This document shows, piece by piece, positions 25,709 through 34,731 of a stretch of 64,000 nucleotides of DNA (position 1 is the first letter of the stretch; every line of letters starts with the position of its first letter). The stretch comes from Clostridium amylolyticum (GTDB lineage: Bacteria; Bacillota; Clostridia; Clostridiales; Clostridiaceae), in NCBI RefSeq assembly GCF_900142075.1, contig NZ_FQZO01000001.1, positions 806,001-870,000 on the forward strand, in the 5' to 3' direction. The position numbers and the translations under genes were made by a program. The notes beneath the pieces are model-generated. The model worked only from the letters and a program-made list of their open reading frames with translations, had not been told where the DNA came from and ran no database searches.

Positions 25709-26629
25709 ATGATTACTGCACAATCCGTAAAAGAGTTAAGAGAAAAAACCGGCGCTGGAATGATGGACTGTAAAAAAGCGCTAACAGAAACCAATGGCGA
25801 TATGGATAAAGCTATTGAGTTATTAAGAGAAAAAGGCCTTGCAGCGGCTGCTAAGAAAGCAGGAAGAGTTGCTGCTGAAGGAATTGTTGAAACCTTCATA
25901 ACTGAAGACCATAAAAATGCTGGTATTGTTGAATTAAACTGTGAAACTGACTTTGTTGCTGCAAATGAAGAGTTTAAAACTTTAGCTAGCAATGTAGCTA
26001 AAATGGCTGCTTCAACAAATTCTTCAACTATTGAAGAGTTCTTAGAAGAAAAATATATTGCTGATAATAGCATTTCAATAAAGGATGCAGTAACAGCATT
26101 AATAGCTAAATTAGGCGAAAATATGAACTTAAGAAGATTCGAGAAATTCGCTATAGATAATGGTGTTATTCAAAGTTACATTCATGGTAACGGAAGAATA
26201 GGAGTTTTAGTTGAACTTGCTTGCGATTCAGAATCACCTGTACTTTTAGAAGTAGCAAAAGACTTATGTATGCAAGTGGCAGCAGCTAACCCTCTTTTCA
26301 TAGGAAGAGAAGATGTAGATCACGAATCTCTTGATAAGGAAAGAGAAATATATAGAGTTCAAGCATTAAACGAAGGAAAGCCTGAGAAAATTGTTGATAA
26401 AATGGTGGAAGGCAGAATTCAAAAATATTATAAAGAAGTTTGTTTAGTAGACCAATTATGGGTTAAGAATCCAGATATGTCCATAACTAAATACTTACAA
26501 GAAAAATCAAAAGAAGTTGGTTCTCCAATTAAAGTTACTAGATTTGCTAGGTTTGAAAAGGGAGAAGGAATCGAGAAGAAAGAAGAGGACTTTGCTGAAG
26601 AAGTTGCAAGACAAATGCAAAGCAAGTAA
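25709..26629 (+). CDS. tsf: Elongation factor Ts
   Basis: EF-Ts is the nucleotide exchange factor for EF-Tu. The 306-residue product begins with the UBA-like domain VKELREKTGAGMMDCKKAL and the core ELNCETDFVAANEEF, both EF-Ts signatures, and has the full-length C-terminal dimerisation domain. AAGGAGGAG precedes the start. A strong terminator follows. Confidence 0.98.
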   Translation: MITAQSVKELREKTGAGMMDCKKALTETNGDMDKAIELLREKGLAAAAKKAGRVAAEGIVETFITEDHKNAGIVELNCETDFVAANEEFKTLASNVAKMAASTNSSTIEEFLEEKYIADNSISIKDAVTALIAKLGENMNLRRFEKFAIDNGVIQSYIHGNGRIGVLVELACDSESPVLLEVAKDLCMQVAAANPLFIGREDVDHESLDKEREIYRVQALNEGKPEKIVDKMVEGRIQKYYKEVCLVDQLWVKNPDMSITKYLQEKSKEVGSPIKVTRFARFEKGEGIEKKEEDFAEEVARQMQSK

Positions 26630-26640
26630 TTAACAGAAGA

Positions 26641-26667
26641 AGAGAACACCTTGTGTTCTCTTTTTTT
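26641..26667 (+). terminator. Terminator after tsf
   Basis: AGAGAACAC-ctt-GTGTTCTCT is a perfect 9-bp stem followed by seven T residues. Confidence 0.88.
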
Positions 26668-26698
26668 AAAATCTATATTAGTAGGAGGATTAAGTTAT

Positions 26699-27409
26699 AT
26701 GAGCAGCTGTAAATATAAAAGAGTAATTCTTAAGTTATCTGGTGAAGCATTGGCTGGAGACGGTGGTTTTGGTATAGACTTTAATGTAGCATTAAGAATA
26801 GCTCAAGAAATAAAAGAACTTGTTGAGATGGGAGTAGAGGTTGGAGCAGTAGTAGGTGGCGGAAATATATGGAGAGGCAGAAGTGGAGAAGGCATGGATA
26901 GAACTACTGCTGACTATATGGGAATGTTAGCTACATGTATTAATGCTTTAGCTCTTCAAGACTCATTAGAAAGCATCGGAGTTTTAACAAGGGTTCAAAC
27001 TGCTATAGAAATGAAAGAAATAGCAGAACCATTTATAAGAAGAAGAGCTATGAGACATCTAGAAAAGGGAAGAGTAGTGATTTTCGCTGCTGGAACCGGT
27101 AATCCTTATTTTTCAACAGATACCACTGCGGCATTAAGAGCTGCTGAAATTGAAGCTGATGTTATTCTCCTAGCTAAAAAAGTAGATGGAGTTTATGATA
27201 AAGATCCTCATAAGTTTTCTGATGCAAAAAAATATGATAAACTATCATATATAAGGGTTTTAGAACAAGGTTTACAAGTTATGGATTCAACAGCCACTTC
27301 TTTATGTATGGACAATAATATTCCAATTTTGGTGTTTGCGCTAGATGAACCTGGTAATATTAAAAGAGCTATTTGTGGTGAGCAAATAGGTACCCTAGTT
27401 TGTAAATAA
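26699..27409 (+). CDS. pyrH: Uridylate kinase
   Basis: PyrH phosphorylates UMP to UDP for RNA and cell-wall precursors. The 236-residue product has KRVILKLSGEALAGD at its N-terminus, VVGGGNIWRGR and TTAALRAAEIEADVILLAKKVDGVYD, typical of the amino-acid-kinase-fold UMP kinase. ATG 26699 follows AGGAGG; the frame remains open upstream into the terminator but lacks a ribosome site there. Confidence 0.97.
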   Translation: MSSCKYKRVILKLSGEALAGDGGFGIDFNVALRIAQEIKELVEMGVEVGAVVGGGNIWRGRSGEGMDRTTADYMGMLATCINALALQDSLESIGVLTRVQTAIEMKEIAEPFIRRRAMRHLEKGRVVIFAAGTGNPYFSTDTTAALRAAEIEADVILLAKKVDGVYDKDPHKFSDAKKYDKLSYIRVLEQGLQVMDSTATSLCMDNNIPILVFALDEPGNIKRAICGEQIGTLVCK

Positions 27410-27422
27410 TAGGAGGCTAAAA

Positions 27423-27980
27423 ATGATAAAAGATATTATTTCAAAAGCTGATGAGAAAATGAAAAAGTCTATTTCTGTATTAAAGTCAGATCTTTCAACT
27501 TTAAAAGCTGGTAGAGCTAACCCTACTATGCTAGATAGAATCGAAGTTGAATATTATGGAAGTATGGTTCCTGTTAATCAAGTATCAAATGTTTCCGCAC
27601 CAGAACCAAGAGTACTAATGATTACACCTTGGGAAAAATCTACATTAAAAGATATTGAAAAAGCTATTCTTAAATCTGACCTTGGAATTAATCCTTCTAA
27701 TGATGGCTCAGTGATAAGATTAGTTATACCAGAATTAACAGAAGAAACAAGAAGAAATCTAGTTAAGACTGTAAAAAAATATGGTGAAGACACAAAGATA
27801 GCTATAAGATCTATAAGAAGAGATGCTAACGATAAAATTAAAGCTCTAAAAAAAGACTCTGATTTATCTGAAGATGAAATGAAAAAATCTGAAGAAGATA
27901 TTCAAAAAACCACAGACACTTATGTAAAAGAAGTAGATAAGGTAATTGAAGCCAAAGAAAAAGAAATAATGGCAATATAA
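27423..27980 (+). CDS. frr: Ribosome recycling factor
   Basis: RRF splits post-termination ribosomes with EF-G. The 185-residue product has the helical-bundle motifs LSTLKAGRANPTMLDRI and AIRSIRRDANDKIKAL. AGGAGG precedes ATG 27423, 13 bases after pyrH. A terminator hairpin follows. Confidence 0.98.
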   Translation: MIKDIISKADEKMKKSISVLKSDLSTLKAGRANPTMLDRIEVEYYGSMVPVNQVSNVSAPEPRVLMITPWEKSTLKDIEKAILKSDLGINPSNDGSVIRLVIPELTEETRRNLVKTVKKYGEDTKIAIRSIRRDANDKIKALKKDSDLSEDEMKKSEEDIQKTTDTYVKEVDKVIEAKEKEIMAI

Positions 27981-28006
27981 ATAAAACCTGCTTAGCAGGT
28001 TTTATT
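27979..28006 (+). terminator. Terminator after frr
   Basis: AAAACCTGC-tta-GCAGGTTTT is a perfect stem followed by ATTTATA. It separates frr from uppS, although read-through is likely in this conserved cluster. Confidence 0.75.
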
Positions 28007-28029
28007 TATAAAAAGTCGGGGGTATAATA

Positions 28030-28785
28030 GTGTTTAATATATTCAAGAAAAAAACCAACTCAAACACTTCTATAGAAATAGATTATAATAATATACCAAA
28101 ACATATAGCTATTATTATGGATGGTAATGGTAGATGGGCAAAGAAAAAAAATTTGCCTAGAACTTTTGGTCACAAGGCTGGAGTAGAAACCATAAGAAAA
28201 ATTATAAAAGAATGTAATAGATTAGGCATTAAGTACCTAACATTATACGCTTTTTCCACTGAAAATTGGAAGAGACCTAAAGATGAAGTTAATGCATTAA
28301 TGACTTTATTAGTAGAATATTTAAAAAAAGAATTTGATGAGCTAAACAAAAATGGCGTAGTAATTAATTATATAGGAGATATAAGTAAATTACCTAAAAC
28401 TTGTCAAGAAGAGCTAATAAAAGCAAAGAGAAATACCATAAACAATAAAGGTGTAGTGATGAATCTAGCATTAAACTATGGTGGTAGAGCAGAAATAATA
28501 AATGCACTAAATAGTTTAATATCAGATATTAAAGATAAAAATAGTAAAAATATCACCATAAGTGAAAAAGATTTTGAAAAGTATCTTTATACTTCTGGAA
28601 TGCCAGACCCTGATATTATAATTAGACCTAGTGGAGAACAAAGATTAAGCAATTTTTTACTATGGCAGTGTGCTTATTCAGAATTTTGGTACTCAGATAT
28701 TTTATGGCCTGACTTTTCTGAAGCTGATTTGCACCAGGCTATATATGATTATCAAAATCGTGACAGGCGATTTGGTGGTATTTAA
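28030..28785 (+). CDS. uppS: Undecaprenyl diphosphate synthase
   Basis: UppS adds isoprene units to make the C55 carrier for cell-wall synthesis. The 251-residue product has HIAIIMDGNGRWAKK (catalytic Asp31), LYAFSTENWKRP and IRPSGEQRLSNFLLWQCAYSE, all cis-prenyltransferase motifs. GTG 28030 is the start, behind GGGGG. It begins the uppS-cdsA-dxr-rseP-ispG lipid block. Confidence 0.97.
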   Translation: MFNIFKKKTNSNTSIEIDYNNIPKHIAIIMDGNGRWAKKKNLPRTFGHKAGVETIRKIIKECNRLGIKYLTLYAFSTENWKRPKDEVNALMTLLVEYLKKEFDELNKNGVVINYIGDISKLPKTCQEELIKAKRNTINNKGVVMNLALNYGGRAEIINALNSLISDIKDKNSKNITISEKDFEKYLYTSGMPDPDIIIRPSGEQRLSNFLLWQCAYSEFWYSDILWPDFSEADLHQAIYDYQNRDRRFGGI

Positions 28786-28799
28786 TCAGGAGGATAAAA

Positions 28800-29594
28800 A
28801 TGAAAAACAGTAGATATTTAGGGGCTTTAATATTATCTCCTCTTATAATATTTTTATTTTTAGGAGGAATCTATTTAAAGATAATGACATTTATACTATC
28901 TTTATTTGGTATGTATGAAGCTTATAAAGTAATAAAATCTAAGAATAATTTTAAACCTTTTTCCTTTATAGGTTATGCTATGCTTGTAATTTATTATTTG
29001 CTGGGGGCTGATGTAACAAAGCTGGGATATATAATTCCTATATTTACCCTATTGCTGCTATGCATACCTATTATAGATCTAAAATATAATTTTATAGATA
29101 TGTTTATTACCTTAGGTGTATTTGTTTATGTAGGAGTATTCTTTAGTTTTATAACTAATATAAATTCAAAACCCTATGGTGCTTATTTAGTGTGGTTAAT
29201 ATTTATAAGCTCCTGGGTGGGTGACACATTAGCTTATTATACTGGTAGATATCTAGGAAAAAACAAGCTATGTCCAAAAGTAAGTCCTAAAAAGACCATA
29301 GAAGGATCTATAGGTGGTTTATTAGGAAGCACTTTAGGTTGTGGGATATACGGTATAATAATTAGTAAGTACATAACTGGAATCCCTATAATACATTTTT
29401 TCCTAATAGGTGCTTTATGCGGTATTATGGGGCAATTTGGTGATTTAACAGCGTCATCTATAAAGAGATATTTTGATGTAAAAGACTACTCTAATTTAAT
29501 ACCAGGACATGGTGGAATATTAGATAGATTTGATAGCATAATATTTTCAGCTGTAATTATATTTTATTATATTACGTTTATTATAATCCTTTAA
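28800..29594 (+). CDS. cdsA: Phosphatidate cytidylyltransferase
   Basis: CdsA makes CDP-diacylglycerol from phosphatidate and CTP in the membrane. The 264-residue polytopic protein ends with the family signature SSIKRYFDVKDYSNLIPGHG continuing GILDRFDS, and has WVGDTLAYYTGRYLGK in the middle. CAGGAGG precedes the start. A terminator separates it from the AI-2E family gene. Confidence 0.96.
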   Translation: MKNSRYLGALILSPLIIFLFLGGIYLKIMTFILSLFGMYEAYKVIKSKNNFKPFSFIGYAMLVIYYLLGADVTKLGYIIPIFTLLLLCIPIIDLKYNFIDMFITLGVFVYVGVFFSFITNINSKPYGAYLVWLIFISSWVGDTLAYYTGRYLGKNKLCPKVSPKKTIEGSIGGLLGSTLGCGIYGIIISKYITGIPIIHFFLIGALCGIMGQFGDLTASSIKRYFDVKDYSNLIPGHGGILDRFDSIIFSAVIIFYYITFIIIL

Positions 29595-29620
29595 ACTGTA
29601 GTCATATCTACAGTTTTTTT
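29593..29620 (+). terminator. Terminator after cdsA
   Basis: AAACTGTAG (29593-29601) pairs with CTACAGTTT (29608-29616), followed by a T run. Confidence 0.8.
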
Positions 29621-29682
29621 ATTTATATATAGTAGTATAAATTTATTTTTAATATTATATATAAATAACTGGAGCTGATAAT

Positions 29683-30624
29683 ATGAAGAATGCCTATAAG
29701 TTATTATATTGTATATTACTACTGCTGATATTTGTAGCTATAAATTACTTTATACAAAGTTATTTTAAGCCCACCTTTATAATAATAGTACTTTATGTCA
29801 TTACATTACCTTTATTTAACTTAATAATAAAAAAAGTTAATAACTTTAAAATAGCATCTATATTAAGCTTAATAATAATAAATGCAATGATAATAATAAT
29901 TTCTTTTTATATGGGAAATTATTTATTTGAACTAATCGTAGATAAAGTAATCACACAAAAGACATATTTTGATATTATCATTAAAAATATTTTATCTAAG
30001 TTTAATATGAGCTTTGAAGATTTATGGAATAATTTAAGTAAAATAAGCAATCCCTTATTTATTAAAAGTGCTGCTTATACAGGGGAGATAGTAATAGTTT
30101 ATTTTATAGGAAATGTAACTGTATATTTTTTATTATCAGATAAGAATATAGTTATAGAGCTTATTAAGATATTTTTTCCAGAAAGATATCTTTTAAATAT
30201 TAAAAAAAGTATGCTTAATATTAAACATCTACTTACCATGGAAATTATAATGGTGCTAGCCTCTACATTAGAAATATTAATAGGATTTTTAGTACTAGGT
30301 ATTAAGGATGCCTTTATACTTTCCTTTATCTGTGGGTTATTAGATATTTTGCCTTATGTTGGAACAGTAATTGTTTTTATACCATTAATAATATACAATA
30401 TAGTAATAAAACAATACTTTACTGCTTTTGGGTTAATATTTTTATATATACTTATAGGCATAGTAAGACAGATACTTGAAGCCAAATATATAGGCAATAA
30501 ATTTAGTATTCACCCACTTCTCATAATATTATCCTTATATATAGGTATTGAAATGTTTGGGATATTTGGGTTATTTATAGGTCCTTTGTATGTTATAATG
30601 GCAAAAGAAATAATTTTAAATTAA
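29683..30624 (+). CDS. AI-2E family transporter (DUF20 permease)
   Basis: The 313-residue polytopic membrane protein has the AI-2E/UPF0118 C-terminal pattern: LLDILPYVGTVIVFIPLIIY, then VRQILEAKYIGNKFSIHPLL and FGIFGLFIGPLYVI. Members export varied small molecules or ions; the substrate here cannot be told. It sits between cdsA and dxr, a place where many Firmicutes have nothing, and has a terminator on its upstream side, so it may have its own promoter. The ribosome site (CTGGAG) is modest. Confidence 0.85.
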   Translation: MKNAYKLLYCILLLLIFVAINYFIQSYFKPTFIIIVLYVITLPLFNLIIKKVNNFKIASILSLIIINAMIIIISFYMGNYLFELIVDKVITQKTYFDIIIKNILSKFNMSFEDLWNNLSKISNPLFIKSAAYTGEIVIVYFIGNVTVYFLLSDKNIVIELIKIFFPERYLLNIKKSMLNIKHLLTMEIIMVLASTLEILIGFLVLGIKDAFILSFICGLLDILPYVGTVIVFIPLIIYNIVIKQYFTAFGLIFLYILIGIVRQILEAKYIGNKFSIHPLLIILSLYIGIEMFGIFGLFIGPLYVIMAKEIILN

Positions 30625-30638
30625 TTTAGGAGGACATC

Positions 30639-31790
30639 ATGAAGAACTTAACAATAATTGGAGTAACAGGATCCATAGGAACACAATCTATAAATCTAAT
30701 AAGATTAAATAAACATAAGTATAATTTAGTTGCAATATCTGCACATAAAAGTATTGATAAAGTTATAGATATAATAAAAGAATTTAATATTCAATATGTT
30801 GCTATAACTCATAGAGATTCTTATGAAAAATTAAAGGATTACCTTAAGATAAATAATATTAAATGCAAAATATATTATGGAATTGAAGGTTTAAATACCA
30901 TATGCTCTTTAGATGAAGTAGACACTGTATTAACCTCAGTGGTAGGAATGGTGGGTTTGCTACCAACCTTAAAAGCTATAAGAGCAAAGAAAAATATAGC
31001 TTTAGCTAATAAAGAAACCTTAGTAGTGGCTGGAGAAATTGTAATGGCAGAAGCTAAAAGGAATAATGTAAAAATACTTCCTGTGGATTCAGAACATAGT
31101 GCTATATTCCAATGCCTTCAAGGAAACGAAAACAATGCTATAGATAAAATACTTCTTACTGCTTCTGGTGGACCTTTTAGAGGTAAAAAAACACAGGACT
31201 TATTAAATATAACCCCAGAACAAGCATTGAAGCACCCAAAGTGGAATATGGGTAAAAAAATATCTATAGATTCAGCCACACTTATGAATAAAGGATTAGA
31301 AGTTATTGAAGCCCGTTGGCTTTTCAACTGTGAATATGAAGATATTCAAGTAGTAGTGCATCCAGAAAGCGTTATTCATTCTATGGTTCAATATACTGAT
31401 GGAAGTATAATGGCGCAGCTTAGCAGTACAGATATGACACTTCCTATTCAATATGCCTTAAACTATCCTATAAGGGATACATCCTTTATTAAAAAATTAG
31501 ATTTATTTGAAATTAATAAATTAACTTTTGAAAAACCTGATTTAGAAACCTTCAAATGTTTGCAATTAGCATACCAAGCAGGTAAGGAAGGAGGATTTGT
31601 ACCTACCGTTTTAAATGCTTCCAATGAAGCTTGTGTAGATATGTTTATAAGAGAAAAAATATCATTCCTACAGATTTCAGAAATAATAGAAAGATGTATG
31701 GATAAATTTTCTATTAATGAAGAACTAAACATAGATAATATTATCAATTTAGATAAAAAAGTTAAAGAATTTGTTTACAATAATTATTAA
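30639..31790 (+). CDS. dxr: 1-deoxy-D-xylulose 5-phosphate reductoisomerase
   Basis: Dxr makes 2-C-methyl-D-erythritol 4-phosphate in the MEP isoprenoid pathway. The 383-residue product has the NADPH-binding GVTGSIGTQS, LANKETLVVAGE, LPVDSEHSAIFQCLQG (metal site) and IDSATLMNKGLEVIEA. AGGAGG precedes ATG 30639. With ispG downstream it supplies precursors used by UppS. Confidence 0.97.
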   Translation: MKNLTIIGVTGSIGTQSINLIRLNKHKYNLVAISAHKSIDKVIDIIKEFNIQYVAITHRDSYEKLKDYLKINNIKCKIYYGIEGLNTICSLDEVDTVLTSVVGMVGLLPTLKAIRAKKNIALANKETLVVAGEIVMAEAKRNNVKILPVDSEHSAIFQCLQGNENNAIDKILLTASGGPFRGKKTQDLLNITPEQALKHPKWNMGKKISIDSATLMNKGLEVIEARWLFNCEYEDIQVVVHPESVIHSMVQYTDGSIMAQLSSTDMTLPIQYALNYPIRDTSFIKKLDLFEINKLTFEKPDLETFKCLQLAYQAGKEGGFVPTVLNASNEACVDMFIREKISFLQISEIIERCMDKFSINEELNIDNIINLDKKVKEFVYNNY

Positions 31791-31802
31791 CTGGAGGGAA
31801 AT

Positions 31803-32813
31803 ATGTATATAGTATTAGCATTATTGGCTTTTGGAATATTAGTAATGATTCATGAATTAGGTCACTTTATGCTAGCAAAATTAAATAACGTAAAAGTTGA
31901 AGAATTTGCTATAGGTATGGGACCGCAAATATTTTCTATAAAGGGTAAGGAAACAAAGTACTCATTAAAAATACTTCCTATTGGTGGGTACGTGAAAATG
32001 TATGGAGAAGAGGAAGATGTATCTGACCCCAGGGCATTTATGAGTAAATCTCCTCTTCAAAAAATCAGCATAGTAGCAGCTGGTGCTATAATGAACTATT
32101 TATTGGCGGTTTTACTTTTCTCTCTTATTTCTTTTAACAATGGGTTTACAAAACCGATTTTAAGCGAAATTGTACCTAATTCTCCAGCTGAAAAAGTTGG
32201 TTTAATGCCAGGAGACACCATTAAAGAAATTAATTCTCACAAAGTAATTACTTGGGAGGACTTTACTCTTCATGTTATGATGTCTAATGGGGCAGAAGTT
32301 AATTTGAAATATGAAAGAAAGGGTAAAGTAAATAGTATTACTTTGGTGCCTGAGAAGGATATAAAAGAAAATAGATTTAAAGTAGGTATAGGTGCCACCG
32401 TTGTGGATAATCCATCCGTAGGTGATTCTATCACTCATGGATTTAAACAATCCATTTCAACTATAAATCAAGCGATTTTTTCTTTAAAAACAATATTCAC
32501 TGGTAAGGCAAAATTAAATGATGTAGGCGGTCCAGTAACTATAATAAGGGTTTCAGGAGCTGCTGCAAAAGCAGGAATATGGAATTTAATGTGGTTTACT
32601 GCCTTGCTAAGCGTACAATTAGCTGTATTTAATTTGCTACCTTTCCCTGCTTTAGATGGGGGTTGGGTTTTTATACTGCTTATAGAGTTAATTACCAGGC
32701 GTAAAGTAAGTGAAAAGATAATTCAAACAGTAAATTATATAGGAATGTCCTTACTATTATTACTTATGCTATTAGTAACTATTAAGGATATATTATTTCC
32801 AATTAAGCTTTAG
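31803..32813 (+). CDS. rseP: Site-2 protease RseP
   Basis: RseP is an intramembrane zinc metalloprotease that cleaves anti-sigma factors and signal-peptide remnants. The 336-residue protein has the HExxH motif MIHELGHF (His17, Glu18, His21) in its first membrane span, one PDZ domain (ILSEIVPNSPAEKVGLMPGD), and the third metal ligand in NLLPFPALDGGWV. GGAGG precedes the start. Its place between dxr and ispG is conserved. Confidence 0.96.
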   Translation: MYIVLALLAFGILVMIHELGHFMLAKLNNVKVEEFAIGMGPQIFSIKGKETKYSLKILPIGGYVKMYGEEEDVSDPRAFMSKSPLQKISIVAAGAIMNYLLAVLLFSLISFNNGFTKPILSEIVPNSPAEKVGLMPGDTIKEINSHKVITWEDFTLHVMMSNGAEVNLKYERKGKVNSITLVPEKDIKENRFKVGIGATVVDNPSVGDSITHGFKQSISTINQAIFSLKTIFTGKAKLNDVGGPVTIIRVSGAAAKAGIWNLMWFTALLSVQLAVFNLLPFPALDGGWVFILLIELITRRKVSEKIIQTVNYIGMSLLLLLMLLVTIKDILFPIKL

Positions 32814-32825
32814 GAGATGCTATAT

Positions 32826-33875
32826 ATGAAAAGACGGGAAACAAAAAAAATAAAAGTGGGAAATATATTTATAGGTGGAGATTCTCCTATAACAGTTCAG
32901 TCTATGACCAATACTGATACTCGTAATATTCATGCTACCATAGAACAAATAAGAAAATTAGAAGAAAATCATTGTGACATTATTAGATGCGCAGTGCCAG
33001 ATATGGAAGCTGCTACAGCCCTAAAAGAAATAATAAAAAATATAAATATTCCCTTAGTAGCAGATATTCACTTTGATTACACATTGGCTTTAGAATCAAT
33101 AAAATCAGGGGTTTCTGCCTTAAGGATAAACCCAGGTAACATAGGAAGCATTGAAAGGATAAAAGCTGTAGCTATGGCGGCAAAAGATAGCTGTATCCCT
33201 ATTAGAATAGGTGTAAACAGCGGTTCTTTAGAAAAAGACCTGTTAGAAAAATATAAAAAGGTTACTCCTGAAGCATTAGTAGAAAGCGCATTAAGACACG
33301 TTAAAATTTTAGAAGATATTAATTTTAATGATATAGCTATTTCTATTAAAGCTTCAGATGTTCCCATGATGATTGACAGCTATAGATTGATATCAAAACA
33401 AGTTCATTATCCTCTTCACCTAGGAGTAACAGAAGCAGGTACCTTATGGAGAGGTACTATAAAATCTTCCATTGGCATTGGAACTTTACTTTCTGAGGGT
33501 GTGGGTGATACCATAAGAGTGTCTTTAACAGGAGATCCCGTAGAGGAAGTAAGAGTAGGAAGAGAAATATTAAAATCCCTAGGATTTATTAATTCAGGTG
33601 TTCAGTTTATTTCCTGTCCTACCTGTGGGAGAACTCAAATAGATCTAATTAAAATAGCAAAAGAAGTAGAAGATAAGTTAAAGCAGTGTGACAAAGATAT
33701 TAAAGTTGCCATTATGGGCTGTGCTGTAAATGGCCCAGGAGAAGCTAGGGAAGCTGATATCGGCATAGCTGGTGGAGTTAATGAAGCTTTGATATTCAAA
33801 AAAGGCAAAATCATTAAAAAGGTTAACGAAGAATCAGTGGTAGAAGAACTACTGAAAGAAATAGAAAATATGTAG
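32826..33875 (+). CDS. ispG: 4-hydroxy-3-methylbut-2-en-1-yl diphosphate synthase
   Basis: IspG is the [4Fe-4S] enzyme of the penultimate MEP pathway step. The 349-residue product starts MKRRETKKIKVGNIFIGGD, contains VADIHFDYTLAL and LRINPGNIG, and has the cluster ligands in ISCPTCGRTQIDL and IMGCAVNGPGEA. ATG 32826 is about eight bases after TAGGAG; an ATG at 32817 overlaps that site. In other clostridia polC follows directly; here only a remnant does. Confidence 0.96.
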   Translation: MKRRETKKIKVGNIFIGGDSPITVQSMTNTDTRNIHATIEQIRKLEENHCDIIRCAVPDMEAATALKEIIKNINIPLVADIHFDYTLALESIKSGVSALRINPGNIGSIERIKAVAMAAKDSCIPIRIGVNSGSLEKDLLEKYKKVTPEALVESALRHVKILEDINFNDIAISIKASDVPMMIDSYRLISKQVHYPLHLGVTEAGTLWRGTIKSSIGIGTLLSEGVGDTIRVSLTGDPVEEVRVGREILKSLGFINSGVQFISCPTCGRTQIDLIKIAKEVEDKLKQCDKDIKVAIMGCAVNGPGEAREADIGIAGGVNEALIFKKGKIIKKVNEESVVEELLKEIENM

Positions 33876-33889
33876 GTGAAACCTGCACA

Positions 33890-34027
33890 TTTCTCATTGC
33901 ATTAATTTTATCAAAAGAAGATCTTAGAATAAGAGCAAAGGTAACAAAAACCGTTATTGAAAACCTTCAGAATCATGGTTCTCTTAATGGTCTTCAAGAG
34001 GCCAACTAATTGTCTTTATTTGGATAA
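33890..34027 (+). pseudogene. polC: Remnant of polC (C-terminus of DNA polymerase III PolC)
   Basis: One frame reads LSKEDLRIRAKVTKTVIENL, then QNHGSLNGLQEAN, a TAA stop at 34007-34009, and LSLFG with a second stop at 34025. Intact PolC ends in SKEDLR-R-K-S-TVIE-L-NHG-L-GMPESNQLSLF, so the TAA replaces the CAA glutamine codon. There is no start codon and more than 1,300 upstream codons are missing. The position, between ispG and rimP, is exactly where clostridial polC lies. PolC is essential for replication in Firmicutes, so a working copy is expected elsewhere. Confidence 0.85.
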
Positions 34028-34108
34028 CTCATAAATTTAACTTGTATTATATAACCTGCTGTGATATTATTGTTGTGTAGATTATTCAATTTATAGTATG
34101 CTTTGTGA

Positions 34109-34137
34109 AGAGTGGGCTAAAACCCGCTCTTTCTATT
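34109..34137 (+). terminator. Terminator downstream of the polC remnant
   Basis: AGAGTGGG (34109-34116) pairs with CCCGCTCT (34123-34130), with one G-U pair and a six-base loop, followed by TTCTATTTG. It is probably the original polC terminator. Confidence 0.65.
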
Positions 34138-34164
34138 TGTATTTGTAGCTCTTATTTAAATCTA

Positions 34165-34199
34165 ATACAAATTATTATTTAGGAAATAATAATTTGTAT
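34165..34199. repeat. Perfect 16-bp inverted repeat upstream of rimP
   Basis: The arms at 34165-34180 (ATACAAATTATTATTT) and 34184-34199 are perfectly complementary, with AGG as the loop. It could be an operator or an RNA hairpin in the rimP leader. The rest of 34028-34251 shows only AT-rich DNA with no clear promoter. Confidence 0.6.
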
Positions 34200-34251
34200 A
34201 ATTATATAAAAGAATTATATAAAATACTTCTTAAGTAAAGGAGGTTTGAAA

Positions 34252-34713
34252 ATGAAATTAGAAAGTTTAGTAAATGACGTTGAAAGCTTAATTAAGCCCT
34301 CTATAGAAGAAATGGATTATGAACTGTATCATGTAGAATATGTTAAAGAAAATGGGGAATTTTATCTAAGGATTTATATCGATTCTCCTTCTGGGATATC
34401 ACTGCAAGATTGTGAAAAGGTCAGCAGGACTATTAGTGACTTATTAGATGAAGCTGATCCTATTAAAGATGCTTATTACCTAGAGGTTTCCTCACCAGGT
34501 GTTAACAGATATCTATATACTCCAAAACATTACCAAGATAATATTTCTAAAAAGGTCCTGGTGAAAACTATTTCACCAGTCTTGACTAAAAAAACGCATG
34601 AAGGCATTTTAAAATCTTTCAATGATAATGAAATTACCATAGAAAATAACAATGAAGAAATAAAAATTCCCTTAGATAAGATTAAATCAGTAAATGTGGA
34701 AGTGGATTTTTGA
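34252..34713 (+). CDS. rimP: Ribosome maturation factor RimP
   Basis: RimP aids 30S assembly. The 153-residue product has YELYHVEYVKENGEFYLRIYID, LQDCEKVSRTISDLLDE and YYLEVSSPGVNR, all RimP motifs. ATG 34252 follows AAAGGAGG by seven bases; a TTG at 34246 is inside the spacing region. It begins the rimP-nusA-ylxR-ylxQ-infB-rbfA operon. Confidence 0.96.
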   Translation: MKLESLVNDVESLIKPSIEEMDYELYHVEYVKENGEFYLRIYIDSPSGISLQDCEKVSRTISDLLDEADPIKDAYYLEVSSPGVNRYLYTPKHYQDNISKKVLVKTISPVLTKKTHEGILKSFNDNEITIENNNEEIKIPLDKIKSVNVEVDF

Positions 34714-34731
34714 TGAGGAGGCTTATGAAAA

